Shown here: positions 47,744-55,701 of the stretch, piece by piece
Layout of the letters: each line of letters starts with the position of its first letter
How positions within the stretch are numbered: the first letter of the stretch is position 1
Source of the DNA: Agromyces mangrovi
GTDB lineage: Bacteria > Actinomycetota > Actinomycetes > Actinomycetales > Microbacteriaceae
Direction of reading: 5' to 3'
NCBI RefSeq assembly: GCF_030296695.1
Contig: NZ_AP027737.1
Coordinates: 2,418,001 to 2,482,000, forward strand
Length of the DNA stretch: 64,000 nucleotides
Notes under the pieces: generated by a model
What the model was told of the DNA's origin: nothing
The model's database searches: none
Seen by the model: the letters and a program-made list of their open reading frames with translations, nothing else
Translations under genes and position numbers: made by a program

Positions 47744-48223
47744 CTACGAGAGATCGACGCGGATGTTCCCGAACGTGAAGCCGGGCAGCGTCGGCACACC
47801 GCCGTCGAACTCGAACGGGATCGTCCAGAACGAGACGTGCGTCACGATGAGCCAGGCGGCCACCACGCCGATCATGACGAGCGCGGCGTGATCGAGGATG
47901 CGGATCGCCGACGCCTCGTCGGTCGCCCGGCGCAGTACGCGGCCGATCGCGAACAGCACGATGACCGCAATGGCGAGATACGCGATGCCGCTCGGCTGGA
48001 GCGACAGCGTGACGCAGTTGACCGCGGCATCCGTCGCCTGGCCGCCGTTGTCGGCTGGGCCTGCGGGGTCGGCGCAGTAGCCCTTCGACGCGGAGCTCAG
48101 CACGCTGTACGCGAGTGCGGTGACGAGCCCGGTGATCAGCAGGCGACGGGTGCGCCGGAGGACGGCCGCGCCGGGGAGCGTGCTGAGCGCCGCACCAGGT
48201 GCGCGGTCGAGGGTGTCGGGCAT
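47744..48223 (-). CDS. Small membrane protein of unknown function
   Basis: 159 residues from the ATG at 48223 with CAGGAGG upstream. Three helices (LLITGLVTALAYSVLSSASKG, IAYLAIAVIVLFAIGRVL, ALVMIGVVAAWLIVTHVSFW) and an outer loop with two Cys (KGYCADP, VNCVTL). Family not recognised. Confidence 0.75.
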   Translation of the reverse strand: MPDTLDRAPGAALSTLPGAAVLRRTRRLLITGLVTALAYSVLSSASKGYCADPAGPADNGGQATDAAVNCVTLSLQPSGIAYLAIAVIVLFAIGRVLRRATDEASAIRILDHAALVMIGVVAAWLIVTHVSFWTIPFEFDGGVPTLPGFTFGNIRVDLS

Positions 48224-48319
48224 CGGGCCTCCTGGTCTCGCGACTTGCGTCGTGGGCACATCGTCGCAGCCCGAGCGACGACTGCACAAGGGCGCCCGGG
48301 TCCGGTTAGGCTCGGGGCG

Positions 48320-48778
48320 ATGAACGACCTGACGCTGCGCGTGGTGCTGTGCGTCGTCCTGCTCGGGACGGGCGCCTTCTACGTGTGGATGGCGGGCGCG
48401 GCGGCGACCGGCAGGCTGCAACGCAACCGTTCGGCGGGAATCCGCACGCGGGACACGTTGGCGAGCGACGAAGCCTGGCTTGCGGCGCACGTGCGCGCGA
48501 GGCGCGCCCACACGCTCGCGGGGATCGCGGCCATCGCCATCGGCCTGATCGTGCTGCTGCCGATGCCCGCGCCCATGACGGCGATCACGGCCCTCGCGGG
48601 CGCCGTGATCGTGCTCGGGATCGTGTTGTATGCCGACCGCGCCGGCCGCCGCGCCGCTGCCGACGTGGTTGCGATCGGCCGTGCGTCCGGCTCCTGGGCG
48701 GGGCGAACCGTCGACGGAGAGACATACGTCGAGCAGACGCGCTCCGGTCGTCGAATGGACGATTCGACCGGTCGATGA
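48320..48778 (+). CDS. SdpI-family-like membrane protein
   Basis: 152 residues, three helices. The stretch RNRSAGIRTRDTLASDEAWLAAHVRARR after the first helix is the SdpI/YhfL-type signature; SdpI itself confers immunity to the Bacillus SdpC toxin, but most actinobacterial members have no known role. The C-terminal 35 residues are soluble. Confidence 0.82.
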   Translation: MNDLTLRVVLCVVLLGTGAFYVWMAGAAATGRLQRNRSAGIRTRDTLASDEAWLAAHVRARRAHTLAGIAAIAIGLIVLLPMPAPMTAITALAGAVIVLGIVLYADRAGRRAAADVVAIGRASGSWAGRTVDGETYVEQTRSGRRMDDSTGR

Positions 48779-48832
48779 GCATACTCGCGCCGCCTGCTGA
48801 TCTCGGTCGGCCGCGCTCGGTACAGACGTCCG

Positions 48833-49273
48833 CTAGCCGACCTGCTCTGCCAGCGCCACGATGATGCCGGCCGGCCCGCGCAGGTAGCAGAGCCGGAACT
48901 CGTCCTGGTAGTTCGCGACGCCGCGCAGCGGCTCGCCGCGGAGTGGACGCAGTCGTTCGAGGGTCGCGTCGAGGTCGTCGACGGCGAACATCACGCGGTG
49001 GAGGCCGAGCGTGTTGGGCGGCGGCTGCGCCGGTGAGGGGGCGGATGCCTCGGGGTGGTCGTACCGCGTCAGCTCGAGTCGCCCGTGCCCATCGGGCGTG
49101 CGCATCATGGCGATCTCGCTGCGTACGCCGTCGAGCCCCACGGTCTGGTCGGCGAAGTCGCCCTCGATCGCGGCGCGCCCCTCGAGCGTCAGCCCGACTG
49201 CGGTGAAGAACGCGACCGCCGCGTCGAGGTCGTCGACCACGATGGCGACGTTGTCCATGCGTTGGATGCTCAT
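48833..49273 (-). CDS. VOC (glyoxalase/bleomycin resistance) family protein
   Basis: 146 residues from the ATG at 49273. Two beta-alpha-beta-beta-beta modules: MDNVAIVVDDLDAAVAFFTAVGL and LHRVMFAVDDLDATLERL, with RLELTRYDHP and GPAGIIVALAEQ at the metal-site positions. Could be a lyase, dioxygenase or resistance protein. Confidence 0.88.
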   Translation of the reverse strand: MSIQRMDNVAIVVDDLDAAVAFFTAVGLTLEGRAAIEGDFADQTVGLDGVRSEIAMMRTPDGHGRLELTRYDHPEASAPSPAQPPPNTLGLHRVMFAVDDLDATLERLRPLRGEPLRGVANYQDEFRLCYLRGPAGIIVALAEQVG

Positions 49274-49320
49274 GGTCGCGAGGCTAGCCGGGGGCGGTGA
49301 CACAGGCCGGGCACGACGAG

Positions 49321-49350
49321 GGCGGCGGATGCCCCTTGGCATCCGCCGCC
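49321..49350 (-). terminator. Hairpin after the M28 peptidase gene
   Basis: GGCGGCGGATGCC, loop CCTT, then the exact complement: a perfect 13-bp stem starting 14 bases after the peptidase stop. Another stem built on the GGATGCC word. Confidence 0.7.
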
Positions 49351-49363
49351 CTGCTCATGCCGT

Positions 49364-50905
49364 TCAGCCCGCGAGGCGGTTCATGAACGCGTCGCCGCTG
49401 TTGCCCGCGCCGTGCGACTTGCCCGGCGTCGACACGCCGTTCACGGTCGACGAGTCGTACGCGAACGTGATGACCGCGGTGGCCAGCGCGTCGGCGTTCA
49501 CGTCGAGCGCGAAGGCGTTGACGTTGTCGATCGTGTCGCACGGCTCGTGGTAGCACTGGTCGTACGACTCGCCCGCGATGCCGCCGTAGAGCGCGGCCTC
49601 CTCGGGAGTCTTCACACCCTCGGCACCGGTGAACAGGCCGCCGGCCGGGATGCCCACCGCGATGAACGGGCCGTAGTCGCTGCGTCCCGAGAACTCCGAG
49701 TCCTGATAGGGCAGGCCGCGGCTCTCGTAGAACATCTCGAAGACGTCCTCGATCTCGGCCGAGCCCGGCGGGATGAAGCCTTCGGGTGCGGTGCCGCCGG
49801 AGTTGTCGCCGTCGTAGACGCCGAACATGTAGTTCGGCGAGCCGATCATGTCGAAGTTGAGGTAGAGGCCGATGTCCTCGATCTCCTCGTCGCTCAGGTT
49901 CTCGACGTAGTACTCCGACCCGAGCAGGCCCTCCTCCTCGGCGCCCCACCACGCGAATCGCACCGCGTTGTTGAGCTTCGTCTTCTGCAGTTGGATCGCC
50001 GTCTCGAGCAGGGCTGCGCTGCCGGAGCCGTTGTCGTTGATGCCGGGGCCGTCCTGCACGCTGTCGAGGTGTGCACCCGCCATGACCACGTTCTCGGTGC
50101 TGCCCGTCGACGTCTGTGCGAACACGTTGTAGGCGGTGCGGGTCTCGGCCTCGTAGTCGACGGTCACGGTGACGATCGTGCCGGGGCTCGTGGAGTAGAG
50201 GTCCTCGCCGACCGCCGAGGTGGTGAACACGGCCGGGATGGTGAGTCCGGTGGCGTCGCCGATCATGTTGAGCAGTCCGTCGCGTCCCGGCTGACCCTCG
50301 TTCATGATGATCACGCCCGATGCTCCGGCCGCCTGCGCGTTGAGCGCCTTCAGCGCGAACCCGCAGGTGCCGCGCTGCATGAACGCGATCGCCCCGACGG
50401 GGAACCCGATGAAGTCGCCCGGCTCGCACCCGCTCGAGTTGCTGTTGGGCGGCAGGGCCCCGGCGGGGACGTTCACGTCGACCGGGTACAGGGTGCCCGT
50501 GGCCGTGCCCTTCGGCGACCCGCTGTCGAACGCGTTCCGCAGGAAGTCGTCGTTGTTGACGTAGTTCGTCGGCAGCGGGCTGATCCTCGCGAGCTCGCTG
50601 TTCTCCTCGAAGTAGTCGAAGTCGAACGCCTGCACGGTCGGGTCGTAGCCGGCCCCCTCGAGCTCCTCGACGACATAGTCGACGGATGCCGCATAGCCGG
50701 GGCGTCCCGCAGCCCGGTCGCCGTACGTGTCGGCGATGTCCTGGAACGCCTCGAGGTGCTCGTAGACCCCCTCGATCGTCACGGCCTTGGTGAGCTTCTT
50801 GGCCGAGTTGATGCTCGGTGCCGCGTAGGCCGGAGCCGCCACCAGTGCGGCCGCCGCGAATGCGCCGACCATGGCGACGCTCAGCATGCGCCTGTTCCTG
50901 TTCAA
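49364..50905 (-). CDS. Secreted M28 family metallopeptidase with PA domain
   Basis: 513 residues. The TTG at 50905 has GAGAGGG eight bases upstream; an ATG at 50887 is the alternative. Signal peptide MLSVAMVGAFAAAALVAAPAYA. A PA (protease-associated) insert at about 130-240 includes IAFMQRGTCGFALKALNAQAAGASGVIIMN. The di-zinc core has AGAHLDSVQDGPGINDNGSG (His, Asp), FAWWGAEEEGLLGS (Glu-Glu), a GRSDYGPF loop and CYHEPCDTIDN (His). This is the aminopeptidase Y/S-type group that clips N-terminal residues outside the cell. Single gene with a terminator hairpin behind it. Confidence 0.94.
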   Translation of the reverse strand: MNRNRRMLSVAMVGAFAAAALVAAPAYAAPSINSAKKLTKAVTIEGVYEHLEAFQDIADTYGDRAAGRPGYAASVDYVVEELEGAGYDPTVQAFDFDYFEENSELARISPLPTNYVNNDDFLRNAFDSGSPKGTATGTLYPVDVNVPAGALPPNSNSSGCEPGDFIGFPVGAIAFMQRGTCGFALKALNAQAAGASGVIIMNEGQPGRDGLLNMIGDATGLTIPAVFTTSAVGEDLYSTSPGTIVTVTVDYEAETRTAYNVFAQTSTGSTENVVMAGAHLDSVQDGPGINDNGSGSAALLETAIQLQKTKLNNAVRFAWWGAEEEGLLGSEYYVENLSDEEIEDIGLYLNFDMIGSPNYMFGVYDGDNSGGTAPEGFIPPGSAEIEDVFEMFYESRGLPYQDSEFSGRSDYGPFIAVGIPAGGLFTGAEGVKTPEEAALYGGIAGESYDQCYHEPCDTIDNVNAFALDVNADALATAVITFAYDSSTVNGVSTPGKSHGAGNSGDAFMNRLAG

Positions 50906-51329
50906 TGTGCCCGCCCTCTCTGCCGGCCGCTGCCCTCGGGCCGGACGTCAGTACCTCGGATTCTGGCACTCGGCGACCGGCGAAAACAGATCTAGAAATC
51001 GTGCTCGACCGGGCGTAACGTCTATGGCCGCGCGCTGCGCTGAGTCGGGTTGTTGTGTTGCGGATGTTGCGCGTCCGGCGGTCCCGCGCATGTTCGATGC
51101 GCGACACGCACCGATCGTGCAACACCGGTGAGTGATCCTCAGCGCACGTGCTGACGGACGGGCACAGCCCGCGGCCGAACGCGTCTGAGCGCCGTTTCTT
51201 CGTCGGAGGGCGGAAGATCTCGCCCTCAGGCCGAGGAACGGCCCTCAGGGCGCACGCCGGGCCAGCCGCGCGGGCCCGTCAACGCGACCGCACCGACAGT
51301 TCGTGACGACTCGGGGAGGGGGACGAGGC
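50906..51329. other. Non-coding gap upstream of the M28 gene
   Basis: 424 bases, the longest gap in the window. The part at about 50985-51075 is less GC-rich than the surroundings (AGATCTAGAAATC, GTTGTTGTGTTGC) and probably holds the peptidase promoter. I see no convincing gene, RNA or repeat. Confidence 0.5.
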
Positions 51330-51695
51330 TCAGCCGAGCTCGCGCAGGTGCGCGGTGCGCTCGCTCGGGGTGTCGCCCGTGTTGACGGTGCCCTGCGGCT
51401 CCACCAGGATCGCGGCGACCTCGCCGTCGGCCCTCGGGCAGTGCTCGATGCCGCGCGGTACGACGTAGACGTCGCCGGGGCCGAGTGTCACGTCGCCGTC
51501 GCGCAGCTGGATGACCAGCTCGCCCGAGATGACGAGGAAGAGCTCGTCGGTGTCGGGGTGCGAGTGCCAGGTGAACTCGCCCTGCACCTTCACGACCTTC
51601 ACGTCGTAGTCGTTGACGCTGACGAGGCGACGCGGCTGCCAGTGCTCGGTGAACGACGCGAGCGCGTCGTGGATGTTGCGCACCTCGCCGGTCAT
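51330..51695 (-). CDS. Cupin domain protein
   Basis: 121 residues, one cupin barrel: WHSHPDTDELFLVISGEL (His, His, Glu) and GDVYVVPRGIEHCPRADG. Start MTGEVRNIHDALASF. Unrelated in sequence detail to the cupin at 17491. Role unknown; the membrane gene upstream on the same strand is 37 bases away. Confidence 0.85.
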   Translation of the reverse strand: MTGEVRNIHDALASFTEHWQPRRLVSVNDYDVKVVKVQGEFTWHSHPDTDELFLVISGELVIQLRDGDVTLGPGDVYVVPRGIEHCPRADGEVAAILVEPQGTVNTGDTPSERTAHLRELG

Positions 51696-51732
51696 GCGAG
51701 TCCCGCCGCGCCGCTGCCGGGCATCCGCTCGC

Positions 51733-52083
51733 TCAGCGCCAGAGGACGGCGATGCCCGCGTTCGCGAGCGTCAGCACGCCGATCGACCAGAAGATCGCGG
51801 GCGGCACGGAACCGCTCTTGCGCTGGCGGCCGGCGCCGATGCCGAGCAGCGCGCCGATGACCACGAGGATCACGAGCTTCACCGCGAGCTTCGTGTAGTC
51901 GAGCTCCCACTCGATGCCCCACGGCGCGGCGAGCGCGATGCCGGCGACCGCGGCGATCGCGAGCCCCCAGTGCATGACGCGGTTGATGCCGCGCTTGCCG
52001 AACACCTCGACGACCCAAGCGCCGAAGAGGGTGGCGAACCCGACGAGGTGGATGAGGACGACGATGCCGCGCAGGATCTCCAT
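51733..52083 (-). CDS. Small four-helix membrane protein of unknown function
   Basis: 116 residues from the ATG at 52083; a GTG at 52092 adds three. Helices include GIVVLIHLVGFATLFGAWVVEVF, GLAIAAVAGIALAAPWGI and LAVKLVILVVIGALLGIGAG. The pattern resembles small integral membrane proteins of the DUF2269 kind, but I cannot assign it. Confidence 0.7.
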   Translation of the reverse strand: MEILRGIVVLIHLVGFATLFGAWVVEVFGKRGINRVMHWGLAIAAVAGIALAAPWGIEWELDYTKLAVKLVILVVIGALLGIGAGRQRKSGSVPPAIFWSIGVLTLANAGIAVLWR

Positions 52084-52138
52084 GGCACTCACGTTAGCGC
52101 GCCGGGACGTGCCGCAGGCGGCATCCGCTCGGCTCCGC

Positions 52139-53017
52139 TCAGGCCTTCGGCGCTGCGACCCGCTCCGGCTCTTCCGCGGCGGCGCGCCCGTTCGCGTCGC
52201 CGCGGATGAAGACGAGCATGACCAGCGCCCCCACGAACATGAGGACCGTCGCGGGAGCCACGAGGCCGATGAGCACGTTCGTCGTCTGGACGTTCTGCTC
52301 GTCGACCCCGCCCGTTGCGAGCATCGTGGTCGGGTCGGTGAGCGCGTGCAGCACCATCGCCCAGACGATGCTGCCCGTCACCCGCATGACGAGGTACATC
52401 ATCAGGCCGAAGCAGAAGGTGTAGAACAGGGTGCCCAACACCGTCTGAGGGTCTTGGCCGGTGAAGAAGTTGACGCTGTGCAGGGCCGCGAAGAAGAGCG
52501 CCGAGAGGAACGCGACCACCCACTCGTTGTGACCCGCTCGTCGCAGCAGGACCACCACGACGCCGCGCGTGAGCAGCTCCTCCGAGAACCCGACGAAGGC
52601 CCCCGTCAGGAACACCGTCGCGATCACCGCCACGGAGTACTGGCTGTAGTCGGTGCCGAAGGCGCGCAGCAGGATCGGGATGAGGATGAGCGCCGGGGCG
52701 AACCACATCCACCAGCGGCCGCGCACGGGCTGCCGGCCGAAGAGTGGCACGGGCAGCCAGCGCACGGTGAGTGCGAACACGATCAGCAGGATCGAGCCGA
52801 TGACGAGGGGCAGCATGATGCCGAAGAACACGCTCGCCGGCGTCTCGAGGGCGCTGTCCACGTCGAGCGCGTCGCCCATGAACGGCTGCGCGAGGAACGG
52901 CAGGTACGTGTAGGCGGCCAGGTAGACGGCGACGAAGAGGAGCGCCTTCCACCACCCGCCGCGGTCCCAGAAGGACTTCCACGGGTTGGTGCGTGCGGGG
53001 GTGGCCTGCTCGGTCAT
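52139..53017 (-). CDS. CPBP family intramembrane glutamic endopeptidase
   Basis: 292 residues, seven or eight helices. The CPBP/Rce1 motifs are GFSEELLTRGVVVVLLRRAG (EExxxR, about 148), FFAALHSVNFFTGQ (His) and MVLHALTDPTTM (His). Members act as bacteriocin-immunity proteins or membrane proteases. Starts MTEQATPARTNPWKSFW. Confidence 0.9.
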   Translation of the reverse strand: MTEQATPARTNPWKSFWDRGGWWKALLFVAVYLAAYTYLPFLAQPFMGDALDVDSALETPASVFFGIMLPLVIGSILLIVFALTVRWLPVPLFGRQPVRGRWWMWFAPALILIPILLRAFGTDYSQYSVAVIATVFLTGAFVGFSEELLTRGVVVVLLRRAGHNEWVVAFLSALFFAALHSVNFFTGQDPQTVLGTLFYTFCFGLMMYLVMRVTGSIVWAMVLHALTDPTTMLATGGVDEQNVQTTNVLIGLVAPATVLMFVGALVMLVFIRGDANGRAAAEEPERVAAPKA

Positions 53018-53193
53018 CGTCTCTCCGCTGGTCGGTGGGCGGGCTGGGATGGCGCGTGCCGGCAGCGGTGCCGACGGGGTCAGGCTAGCGAAGCGGATGC
53101 TTCCGGGCGGGGCTCCACACCCGGGTCGCCACGGACTACGCAAGGTGCGGAAACGTGCGGCGGATTCGCGCGCTTCGCGTACGAGGTCGACAC

Positions 53194-54198
53194 TCAGGCG
53201 GTCGGCGGCGCAGTAGTTGCGCGCTCGACGAGCGCGACGCGCAGGTCGGGGCCGACGGTCGGCGGCTCCGGGAGTTCCTCGACGGTCGCGAGCGCGAGCT
53301 GGGCGAGGAACCGGCCGAGGCCGACGGTGTCGACGCGGATCGTCGTGAGCCGCGGCTCGAGCATGCTCGCGAGCGGGGTGTCGTCGTGGCCGATCACGGA
53401 GAGGTCGTCGGGGACCCGCAGGCCGGTGCGGTGCGCGGCGCCGACGAGCGCGGCGGCCACGTCGTCGTTGTAGGCGACGACGGCGGTCACTCCGGCGGCG
53501 CGCCAGCCGTCGAGCGCGGCCTCCGCCGAGGCATCCGTCAGCTCGATGTCGGCGGTGGGGAGCGGGTCGAGGGCGAGCTCTGCAGCGGCCGCGGCGGCGA
53601 TGGTGCGACGCATGGCGACCAGGTCGACGATGCGCGGGTCGGCCGACCCGGCGAACGCGATGCGGCGGTGGCCGAGCTCGACCAGGCGGCGCACCTGGAG
53701 CCCCGGACCCTCTTCGTGCCACTCCGCCTGAGGTGGCGCGTCGGGATCGGGGATGATGCGCGTGACACCCGCGGCACGGATGGACTCGACCTGCCCCGGC
53801 GCCCAGGGTGCCATCGCGAGCACGACGTCGGGTTGCAGCGTCTCCCAGAGCGGGCGTGCGTGCCCGGTCGGGTGGGGCGTGTACGTGATGAGCGCGTAGC
53901 CCGCCTCGTCGAGGGCCAGCGAGGCCTCCTCGATGTTGCGTCGGAGGTTGAAGTCGAGCGGCCAATCGGGGAGAACGAGGAGGACGATTCGGCTGCGGCC
54001 GCTTGCGAGAGCGCGGGCCGCGATGTGCGGACGGTAGCCGAGGCGCCGAGCCTCGTCGAGCACGCGCGTGCGCGTGGCTTCGGAGATGGTCTGGCCGGGG
54101 GTGTCGTTCAGCACGAAGCCGACGGTTGCGCGCGAGATGCCGAGGGATCGCGCGATGTCGGCAGCGGTCACCCGGCGTGCTCCGGTCGTCTGCGACAT
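53194..54198 (-). CDS. LacI family transcriptional regulator
   Basis: 334 residues. HTH and hinge: VTAADIARSLGISRATVGFVLNDTPGQTIS and RVLDEARRLGYRPHIAARALASGRS; the C-terminal sugar-binding domain ends near VALVERATTA. Divergent from the transporter-GH3-GH78 genes with two operator-like palindromes between, so it most likely represses that operon and its own gene until a sugar inducer binds. Confidence 0.94.
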   Translation of the reverse strand: MSQTTGARRVTAADIARSLGISRATVGFVLNDTPGQTISEATRTRVLDEARRLGYRPHIAARALASGRSRIVLLVLPDWPLDFNLRRNIEEASLALDEAGYALITYTPHPTGHARPLWETLQPDVVLAMAPWAPGQVESIRAAGVTRIIPDPDAPPQAEWHEEGPGLQVRRLVELGHRRIAFAGSADPRIVDLVAMRRTIAAAAAAELALDPLPTADIELTDASAEAALDGWRAAGVTAVVAYNDDVAAALVGAAHRTGLRVPDDLSVIGHDDTPLASMLEPRLTTIRVDTVGLGRFLAQLALATVEELPEPPTVGPDLRVALVERATTAPPTA

Positions 54199-54230
54199 CC
54201 GTCCCCCGTTCTCGCGAGTGCGGCTTGCGC

Positions 54231-54280
54231 GCGCTAGTGACTCACGCTAGCATCAGCACCATCCACTAGCACGCGCTAGT
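54231..54280. promoter_or_regulatory. LacI operators of the glycoside operon
   Basis: ACTAGCACGCGCTAGT (54265-54280) has perfect ACTAGC/GCTAGT arms. A related site at 54233-54251 has GCTAG and CTAGC arms around TGACTCACG. Both lie between the lacI start (54198) and the MFS ATG (54331) and share the core CTAG half-sites. Confidence 0.65.
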
Positions 54281-54330
54281 AAGCCGGGCGGCGAAACCCG
54301 AGCCGTACATCCCCCGACAATGGAGTCCCC

Positions 54331-55689
54331 ATGAACGCACCGAACGACCACGACGGCGAGTCCCTGCCGGCGCCGAGTTCCGCGGCCATCCCGGCCGCGA
54401 CCGTCGACCCGGAGAGCCTGGCTGAGCAGGCTGCTGCCGCTCCGCGTTCGGGTGACGACCTGCCGAAGGTGAACGCCCGCTACATCTGGTTCATGGTCTT
54501 GGCGCAGTTCGGCGTCTTCATGGCCTTCATCACCCCGCTGGCGATCTCGCTGTCGATCCGCGTGAACGAACTCGCGCCGGGTCACGAAGAGGTGCTCGGT
54601 TACATCACGGGCGCCGGTGCGCTCTTCGTCATGCTCAGCGCACCGTTCATGGGCATCTGGAGCGACCGCACCCGCACGGCCATCGGCCGCCGCCGTCCGT
54701 TCATGATCGGCGGCATGATCGTGGGCGTCGTCTCGCTCGTCGTCATGGCGCTCGCCCCGAGCGTGTTCCTGCTGGGCGTCGGCTGGGTGCTCGCGCAATG
54801 GGGCTGGGGCACCACGCTCAGCAACCTGCAGATCTCGACAGCCGACCGCCTGCCCGAGGAGCAGCGCGGCAAGGTCGCCGGCCTCACCGGCTTCGCCACC
54901 CAGGTCGCGCCCGTCTTCGGCGTCATCCTCACCGTCGGCGTCACCGGCAACCCGCTGCTGCTCTTCCTCATCCCGGGTGCGGTCGGCGTCGTGCTCGTCA
55001 CCCTCTTCGTCACCCTCGTGCACGAGGACGACAGCCGCGGGCTGCCGAAGGACACGCTCACCATCGCCGGGCTGCTGCGCAAGTACCTGTACAACCCGGC
55101 CCAGTACCCCGACTTCTCGTGGAACTGGCTCGGTCGCTTCCTCTTCTACTTCGGCCTGACGCTGAACACCACCTTCACCGCCTTCTTCTTCGCCAACCGG
55201 CTCGGCGTCGACGTGACCGAGGTCGCGGGCATCATCGCGACACTCGGCGGCGTCGGCGTCCTCGCCGTCACGGCCGGCGCACTCGGTGGCGGGTTCCTCT
55301 CCGACCGGTTCCGCCGCCGCAAGGTGTTCGTCGTCGCGGGCGGCGCTCTCATGGCCGTCGGCATGCTGCTCATGGCGTTCTCGACCGACCTGCCGCTGCT
55401 CATCGCCGGCTCGCTCATCGTGTCCGCCGGCATCGGCATGTTCTCCGCCGTCGACCAGGCGCTGCTGCTCGACGTGCTGCCCGAGAAGGCGACCGACGCC
55501 GGTCGCTTCATGGGCATCACCGGCTTCGCCACGTCGATCCCCCAGTCGGCCGCCCCGCTCATCGCGTCATCGATTCTGCTCGTGGGCGTCACCGGCGGCG
55601 AGAAGAACTACACCTTGCTCTACGTGATCGCCGCAGCACTCGTGCTGCTGGGTGGCCTGGTCATCCTGCGCATCCGCTCGGTGCGCTGA
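54331..55689 (+). CDS. MFS sugar transporter, GPH/SLC45-like
   Basis: 452 residues: a 45-residue soluble N-terminus, then 12 helices. MGIWSDRTRTAIGRRRPFMIGG is the loop 2-3 signature of glycoside-pentoside-hexuronide cation symporters; WGTTLSNLQISTADRLPEEQRGKVAG and GGGFLSDRFRRRKV are also typical. Upstream GGAGTC is a weak ribosome site. It probably imports the sugar or glycoside handled by GH3 and GH78, and is the first gene of that operon. Confidence 0.9.
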   Translation: MNAPNDHDGESLPAPSSAAIPAATVDPESLAEQAAAAPRSGDDLPKVNARYIWFMVLAQFGVFMAFITPLAISLSIRVNELAPGHEEVLGYITGAGALFVMLSAPFMGIWSDRTRTAIGRRRPFMIGGMIVGVVSLVVMALAPSVFLLGVGWVLAQWGWGTTLSNLQISTADRLPEEQRGKVAGLTGFATQVAPVFGVILTVGVTGNPLLLFLIPGAVGVVLVTLFVTLVHEDDSRGLPKDTLTIAGLLRKYLYNPAQYPDFSWNWLGRFLFYFGLTLNTTFTAFFFANRLGVDVTEVAGIIATLGGVGVLAVTAGALGGGFLSDRFRRRKVFVVAGGALMAVGMLLMAFSTDLPLLIAGSLIVSAGIGMFSAVDQALLLDVLPEKATDAGRFMGITGFATSIPQSAAPLIASSILLVGVTGGEKNYTLLYVIAAALVLLGGLVILRIRSVR

Positions 55690-55701
55690 GGCAGCGGTCC
55701 C

